Assembly (NCBI GenBank): GCA_016790225.1
Contig: JAEUOZ010000036.1
Span: 1-19,517 of the forward strand
Source of the DNA: Rubrivivax sp.
GTDB lineage: Bacteria > Pseudomonadota > Gammaproteobacteria > Burkholderiales > Burkholderiaceae
DNA: 19,517 nucleotides
Direction of reading: 5' to 3'
Below the pieces are notes generated by a model. The model had not been told where the DNA came from, did no database searches, and saw nothing but the letters and a program-made list of their open reading frames with translations. The translations under genes were made by a program, and so were the position numbers. Below, piece by piece: positions 15,764 to 19,517 of the stretch. Position 1 is the stretch's first letter, and the number at the start of each line of letters is the position of its first letter.

Positions 15764-17017
15764 ATGAATACCTTCTTCCGCCATCGCCCCCGCACCGGCA
15801 GCCCCGCCCGCACAGCGCACGGCCGCCCCGGGACCCCGTTGACGGCAGCGCTGCGCACGGCAGTCCAGTGCTTGCTGGCATTGCTGGCCACCGGCCTGCT
15901 GCTGGCCGGCTGCGGTGGCGGCGTGGGCAGCGGCGGCACCGGCAGCTATGCCTCCGGCGCCATCAGCGGCTTTGGCTCCATCATCGTCAACGAGGTGCGC
16001 TTTGACGACAGCGCGGCCAGCGTGCTGGACGACGACGACGCCACCCGCAGCAACAGCGAGCTGAAGCTGGGCATGACGGTGGAGGTGGAGGCCGGCAGCA
16101 TCGCCAGCGACAGCAGCGGCCGCCGCGCCAGCGCGACGCGCATCCGCTTTGGCAGTGAACTGCTGGGCCCGGTGGCCACCGTGGACACAGCCGGCAGCCG
16201 CTTTACCGTGCTGGGCCAGACCGTGCAGGTGAGCGCCGAGACCGTGTTCGACGAGCGGCTGGCCAGTGGCATCGACAGCCTGCGTGCCGGCAACGGCGTG
16301 GAGGTCTATGCGCTCTTCGACGCCGCCAGCGGCGTCTACCGCGCCACGCGCATCGAGCCGCGCAGCCCGCTGCTGCAGTGGCGCGTGAGAGGCATCGTCA
16401 CGGCGCTGGACAACAGCGCCCGCACGCTGCGCATTGGCAACGCCGTCTTCGCCTGGGGTTCGGCCGGCAGCGTCCCCGCCGATCTGGCGGTGGGGCGCAC
16501 GGTGCGCCTGCCGCTGGCCACCACGCTGGATGCCAGCGGCCGCTACGTCGTGAGCAGCTTCGCCACCGCGTTGCGCCCGCCGCCGGATCGGCCGGAGGCG
16601 GAACTCAATGGCTTGATCACCGGCTTCAGCAGCGCGGCCGCCTTCAGCGTCAATGGCCTGCCCGTCGATGCCAGCGGCGCCAGCTTTCCGGACGGCACGG
16701 CCGGCCTGCGCCTGGGCACCCGCGTGCAGGTGAAAGGCCGCGCCGAAGCCGGCAGCCTGATCGCCACCAGCGTCAGCATCGAGACCGAAGCCCAGACCCA
16801 GGAACGTGGCTTCGATCTGCGCGGGGCCCTCACGGCGGTGGACAGCAGCGCACGCACCATCACCCTGCGCGGCGAAACCATCAGCACCGCCCGCCCCGAC
16901 CTGCGGCTGGACGGCGGCGGCCTGGCCGATCTGAGCGTCGGCCGCCAGGTCGAGGTCAAGGCGCAGCTCAACCCCAGCCGCACGCGGCTGGAGGCCGTGC
17001 GGATCGTCTTCAAGTGA
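15764..17017 (+). CDS. DUF5666 repeat lipoprotein (second paralog)
   Basis: 417-residue predicted lipoprotein, clear paralog of the gene at 13412. Signal peptide ends in lipobox LLAGC (C50) with a following GGGVGSGGTG linker. Units start at AISGFGSIIVNEVRF (~66), LLGPVATVDTAGSRFTVLG, WRVRGIVTALDNSARTLRIG, LNGLITGFSSAAAFSVNG and LRGALTAVDSSARTITLRG, the same five-unit order as its paralog. FDDS (80-83) and DDDD (89-92) are at identical residue numbers. The frame is open upstream to 15587 but overlaps the DUF6502 gene; ATG 15764 precedes a proper signal peptide. Ribosome binding is not obvious. Duplication within the operon is the simplest explanation; divergence is considerable, so it is not recent. 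Confidence 0.85.
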   Translation: MNTFFRHRPRTGSPARTAHGRPGTPLTAALRTAVQCLLALLATGLLLAGCGGGVGSGGTGSYASGAISGFGSIIVNEVRFDDSAASVLDDDDATRSNSELKLGMTVEVEAGSIASDSSGRRASATRIRFGSELLGPVATVDTAGSRFTVLGQTVQVSAETVFDERLASGIDSLRAGNGVEVYALFDAASGVYRATRIEPRSPLLQWRVRGIVTALDNSARTLRIGNAVFAWGSAGSVPADLAVGRTVRLPLATTLDASGRYVVSSFATALRPPPDRPEAELNGLITGFSSAAAFSVNGLPVDASGASFPDGTAGLRLGTRVQVKGRAEAGSLIATSVSIETEAQTQERGFDLRGALTAVDSSARTITLRGETISTARPDLRLDGGGLADLSVGRQVEVKAQLNPSRTRLEAVRIVFK

Positions 17018-17026
17018 GACGGGCGG

Positions 17027-17051
17027 GCGGGGCGCCCGCGCGGCAGGCGCC
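17027..17051. terminator. GC-rich hairpins between converging genes
   Basis: In the 45-base convergent gap, GCGGG-GCG-CCCGC (17027-17039) and GGCGCC (17031-17036) pairing with GGCGCC (17046-17051) are alternative stems. Position suits a bidirectional terminator; no T-run is present. Confidence 0.35.
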
Positions 17052-17062
17052 GCTGAAAGGCC

Positions 17063-18508
17063 TCAACGAAGCCCGTTCGGGCTGAGCCCTTCCAGGCCCG
17101 GCGCGCGCGTCTCCACCAGGCCCAAGCTGCTGATCGTCAGCCCAGCCGGGGCTCCGCTGCCCAGCACCGGCACCACCAGTGCCGCCACCAGCAGCACGGC
17201 CAGCAGCGCCAGGCCCAGCACCATCAGCACGTCGAAGCGGTGCAGCATCGTGCGCTGCTGCGCTTCGCTTTCGGCGCGGTAGATCTGCGTGATGTCCACC
17301 AGCGCCTCGTGCAGCGAATCCTGGGCTTCGCCCTGCTCCAGCGTCTGCTGGGCCTCGGCGTTGAAGATGCAGGCATGGCGGAAGACGGTGGACAGCGGTT
17401 CGCCCTGTTCCACCAGCCGGCGCGCCTGCTCGACCACCGCGGCCAGATGCGCGTTGCCGCATTCCAGCGCGGCCAGCTGCAGGCTGCGCGGCAGCGGCAG
17501 GCCGCTGCGCTGTGCCAGGGCCAGATTGCCGGCCAGCCGGGCCAGCGCATTGGCGCGCAGCGTGGGGCCGGACAGCGGCTCCATCAGTCGCAGCCGATCG
17601 CGCAGTTGATGCAGCCCCGCCGGCGCCCAGCGCGGGCGGCTGCGCAAGGCCAGCAGCAGCGCGCCAGCGCCCAGCACCGCCAGCGGCCCCTGTTCCTGGA
17701 TCGCACCGCCCATGTGCAGCAGGGCCAGCGTCAGGCCGGGCAGGGGCTGCGGTGAGGCCGGCAGCATCTGCACGGCCCAGGGCAGCAAGCCGCCCAGGCC
17801 CAGCACGCCGGAAACGGCCAGCGCCGCGCCCAGCATCAGCGGCAGCCGCTGCGAAGCCAGGGCCTGCGTGCGCATGAAATCCTGAAACTCGTGGTGCAGG
17901 TAGATCGTCTTGAAGGCTTCCGCCAGCTTGCCCGCGGGCTCGCCCTGGCGCACCACCGCCACTGAAAACTCGTCAAAGACCGCCGGCTGCGCCGCCATCG
18001 CGCGCCACAGCGGCTCTGATTGCTGCACGGCCGTTGCCATCTCTTCCACCACCGCCGTCAAGGCCGGGTTGCGGATGTTGGCCGTGAGCCCCGTGAAGGC
18101 GCGCGAAGGCGCCACGCCCGCGCGCATCAGGATATTCATCTGCTTGGCCAGATCCAGCAGATCTGCCGTGTCGATCGCACCCGGCGCAGCCCGCGCCGAC
18201 GCCGAAGCCGCACCCGCCGCCAGCCCACTGAAACCGGCCTGCGCCGCGCCCGCAGCGGCCACCGCCGCAGCGCCAGCCGCAGCCCCAGCCCCAGCCCCGG
18301 GGCGCCGCAGCACGCCCGCCGCCTTCAAGCGCGCCGCCCGCGTGGAGGCCGCCGCCGCTTCCGCCGAATCCGGCAAGGGCACGATGGCCACCGGCTCCAG
18401 CGCCTGCGCTGAGAGCTGCGCCTCCACCTGCGCGGCAGAAGCGGCTTCGATGACGCCGGAACGCATGACAGACCGTGCGTCGCGGCCCGTCCAGGTGAAC
18501 TGCGGCAT
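17063..18508 (-). CDS. PilC/GspF-type inner-membrane platform protein (orphan)
   Basis: 481-residue protein of the type IV pilus/type II secretion platform family (PilC, GspF, MshG). N-terminal MPQFTWTGRDARSVMRSGVIEA is the usual opening. An Ala-rich low-complexity stretch (~50-110) precedes the first T2SSF domain (~116-236, with AKQMNILMRAGVAPSRAF and VVRQGEPAGKLAEAF) and a hydrophobic region. The second domain (~330-450) has GNLALAQRSGLPLPRSL and EQGEAQDSLHEAL, and ends in a membrane helix (VLMVLGLALLAVLLVAALVVPVLG). ATG 18508 is preferred to GTG 18523 because the family starts at M-P-x-F. No pilin, ATPase or secretin gene is nearby, so its partner machine must be encoded elsewhere or be lost. 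The short C-terminal tail after the last helix (~30 residues) is unusual for PilC. Confidence 0.85.
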   Translation of the reverse strand: MPQFTWTGRDARSVMRSGVIEAASAAQVEAQLSAQALEPVAIVPLPDSAEAAAASTRAARLKAAGVLRRPGAGAGAAAGAAAVAAAGAAQAGFSGLAAGAASASARAAPGAIDTADLLDLAKQMNILMRAGVAPSRAFTGLTANIRNPALTAVVEEMATAVQQSEPLWRAMAAQPAVFDEFSVAVVRQGEPAGKLAEAFKTIYLHHEFQDFMRTQALASQRLPLMLGAALAVSGVLGLGGLLPWAVQMLPASPQPLPGLTLALLHMGGAIQEQGPLAVLGAGALLLALRSRPRWAPAGLHQLRDRLRLMEPLSGPTLRANALARLAGNLALAQRSGLPLPRSLQLAALECGNAHLAAVVEQARRLVEQGEPLSTVFRHACIFNAEAQQTLEQGEAQDSLHEALVDITQIYRAESEAQQRTMLHRFDVLMVLGLALLAVLLVAALVVPVLGSGAPAGLTISSLGLVETRAPGLEGLSPNGLR

Positions 18509-18904
18509 GCGCGAGGGCCCCACCCAGAACCGCCACCCGAGGCCACAAGGCCCCGCGGCGGCAGGCGGGCAGGTGAATGGGATGAGGATGCCGCAGTCTA
18601 GGAACGGCGCGCGCAGGGGGAGGCCGGGAAAAGGCGGGCCTTGGCGGGGTAGATGGGGTGGGGCGAGCGGGCGGGGTGCCGGGGGATCGGGCAGGTCGGG
18701 TCCGGTGTCGGGTGGCCGTTGTCGTTAGGGGTTAGCCCTGTCATCAGTTCTGCGTAGAGCGGGCTGGAGGGGTATTGGACAGGCGGGGGTGGGCGATGTT
18801 GAATGGGGTGTGTGGAAGAGGGTAGGGGTAGCGAGATGTATCAGGGGCTGGTCAGATGTGGACACTTTTGGTGACGACGCGGGTTCGCGGATTGTCTAAA
18901 TCAC
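18509..18904. other. Noncoding stretch, strongly G-rich on the plus strand
   Basis: About 400 bases without a credible gene between the GspF-type gene and the cassette boundary. From ~18596 to ~18840 the plus strand is packed with G-runs and has few C-runs, unlike the balanced GC of the rest of the window. The only small inverted repeat I see is AGGG-GTTAG-CCCT (18727-18739). No integrase remnant is recognisable in any frame. The final ~60 bases become more mixed in composition as the cassette approaches. Confidence 0.7.
18655..18676 (+). other. G-quadruplex motif
   Basis: Four G-runs with short loops: GGGG (18655-18658), T, GGGG (18660-18663), CGAGC, GGG (18669-18671), C, GGGG (18673-18676). 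This fits the canonical G3+N1-7 pattern, and a further GGGGG follows at 18681-18685. It lies ~150 bases upstream of the GspF-type gene, on its non-coding side. Confidence 0.6.
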
Positions 18905-18911
18905 GTTAGGC
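18890..18911 (+). other. Integron recombination site, attI-like left boundary
   Basis: CTAAATCAC-GTTAGGC, with the core GTTAGGC at 18905-18911 and the expected crossover between G18905 and T18906. The arrangement CTAAA, a few bases, GTTAGGC resembles the simple site of attI1. There is no R''-type RYYYAAC within ~140 bases upstream, so this is not the end of a complete attC. It is either an attI or a secondary insertion point. No integrase gene lies to its left. Confidence 0.55.
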
Positions 18912-18928
18912 GGCATAGGGCACTTCCG

Positions 18929-19357
18929 GTGAAACAGATCAAGATTCCTAACCGCCTTTCTCGGTACGCAGTTTGGCTGAGTGCGCTCTGCTTTACAGCG
19001 AGTCTGCTTCTTCCAGCCTACACTATTGACTACTATGGGAAGCTCAAACCGGAGTTTGGGTTCTCGGCTTTCCTGCTGGGGCCGATTGGTCTCTTTGCTG
19101 GCCACTTCTCATGGCTCGCAAACCTCTTCCTCTTCTTCTCGTGGTCTAAGCGCACCGGTCCACGTTCGCAAGAGGCCGTGGCTCTTGCCGTAGTCGGCTT
19201 GGTTATTGCAGTGACGTTCTTGGTTCCCGAGAACATCGCATATGGGAGCGCAGGCGAGTTCTCCTACACCGCCGCAATAGGCTACTACACTTGGCTCGCG
19301 AGCATCGGACTGGCCGCTATTGCAGCGTACCTGTACCGCGAACCGGCGCCAGTCTAG
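18929..19357 (+). CDS. Cassette-borne four-helix membrane protein, function unknown
   Basis: 142-residue membrane protein that I do not recognise. Four hydrophobic helices at about 12-32, 45-71, 81-100 and 113-135, with a basic N-terminus (MKQIKIPNRLSRY) suggesting a cytoplasmic start, a periplasmic YTIDYYGKLKPEFG loop, and a basic SWSKRTGPRSQE loop after helix two. Only a GTG start (18929) is available near the left end, 24 bases inside the cassette, as is common for cassette genes that depend on an outside promoter. No good ribosome-binding site is visible. Codon use is much less G/C-biased at third positions than in neighbouring genes, indicating horizontal origin. No fused soluble domain or catalytic motif is present. 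Confidence 0.75.
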   Translation: MKQIKIPNRLSRYAVWLSALCFTASLLLPAYTIDYYGKLKPEFGFSAFLLGPIGLFAGHFSWLANLFLFFSWSKRTGPRSQEAVALAVVGLVIAVTFLVPENIAYGSAGEFSYTAAIGYYTWLASIGLAAIAAYLYREPAPV

Positions 19358-19373
19358 ACACCGGCTATCGAGA

Positions 19374-19517
19374 ATGCCGCCTAACCCCTCTACAAGGACT
19401 TCCAGAAACGTCAAGTGGTGGCGAGCGTGTGTTTGGCTGTTGGCGTTTCGGCGGTGTCAAGGGCGGGCGCGCAGGCCGCAGCGGAGCGCAGCGCGCATTT
19501 GGCGCGAGCACCGAACG
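19374..19517 (+). repeat. attC recombination site, 3' end missing at window edge
   Basis: Starts with ATGCCGCCTAAC (R'' GCCTAAC at 19379-19385). An internal hairpin follows: GAAACGTCAA (19405-19414) pairs with TTGGCGTTTC (19440-19449), ten pairs including one G-T. GCGCGC repeats around 19468-19473 and 19491-19496 form another possible stem. A matching R' (GTTRRRY) is not present within the window; it would fall immediately after base 19516 if the terminal AACG continues as GTTAGGC. That would make the site ~145 bases, long but plausible. Internal L-boxes are not clear. Confidence 0.5.

Larger units (their letters stand above)
18906..19517 (+). mobile_element. Integron gene cassette (right end at or beyond window edge)
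   Basis: Begins at the T of G^TTAGGC (18906), carries one gene on the plus strand, then an attC-like region starting with GCCTAAC (19379-19385). The first bases of the cassette plus the boundary G, GTTAGGCGGCAT (18905-18916), are the exact reverse complement of ATGCCGCCTAAC (19374-19385). That is the relation expected between R'' and R' of a cassette's own attC when circular. Base composition inside is clearly more AT-rich than the host. The window ends CCGAACG, and many attC sites end AACG^TTAGGC, so the cassette may end exactly at 19517. Confidence 0.7.

Noticed and set aside
18724..18740. GTTAGGGGTTAGCCC as an attC or attI core
   Set aside because: Neither GTTAGGG nor GTTAGCC fits GTTRRRY, and there is no paired R'' sequence. 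It is better described as a small inverted repeat.
18841..18890. Insertion-sequence terminal repeat around TGTGGACACTTTTGG
   Set aside because: It vaguely resembled an IS end, but no inverted partner, target duplication or transposase is visible.

Overview
The window is chromosomal DNA of a high-GC betaproteobacterium. The gene set suggests the order Burkholderiales: a DinB with the fingers insert I associate with that order, an Mpo1-like protein, DUF5666 and DUF6502 proteins, and tungstate transport genes beside moeA. The genus cannot be fixed from sequence alone. Nearly all of the window is dense, ordinary chromosome with strong G/C third-position bias. The last ~600 bases differ clearly in composition. 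I see no rRNA, tRNA, CRISPR array or insertion sequence.

Positions 1-8425 are mostly metabolic. The 3' part of an NAD-type isocitrate dehydrogenase runs in from the left edge and converges on moeA (minus). Divergent from moeA is a tungstate-type ABC permease/ATPase pair (tupBC) without an adjacent binding-protein gene. The 150-base spacer between them carries a palindrome resembling a molybdate/tungstate-regulator site. Next come an Mpo1-like membrane protein (minus), then dcd, a YpfJ-type zinc metallopeptidase, a DUF1801 protein and a long CoA-transferase (all plus).

Positions 8463-13259 are all on the minus strand. Read 5' to 3' they are dinB, a bacteriohemerythrin, a LysR regulator, an FMN-dependent L-lactate dehydrogenase family enzyme and a small exported protein. 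The LysR gene directly precedes the lactate dehydrogenase and is its likely regulator.

Positions 13260-17017 hold the least understood locus: two paralogous DUF5666 lipoproteins flanking a DUF6502 protein that carries a helix-turn-helix-like segment. A strong nested palindrome lies in the divergent dinB/DUF5666 spacer. The simplest working model is a self-regulated cell-envelope locus; this is inference.

Positions 17063-18508 encode an orphan PilC/GspF-type membrane protein (minus). After it is a ~400-base noncoding stretch that is extremely G-rich on the plus strand. The right end (18905-19517) looks like an integron gene cassette: a G^TTAGGC boundary, a lower-GC gene for a four-helix membrane protein of unknown function, and the start of an attC site whose 12 bases are the exact inverse of the cassette's left end. 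No integrase gene is present, and the window stops about where the attC recombination point would fall.
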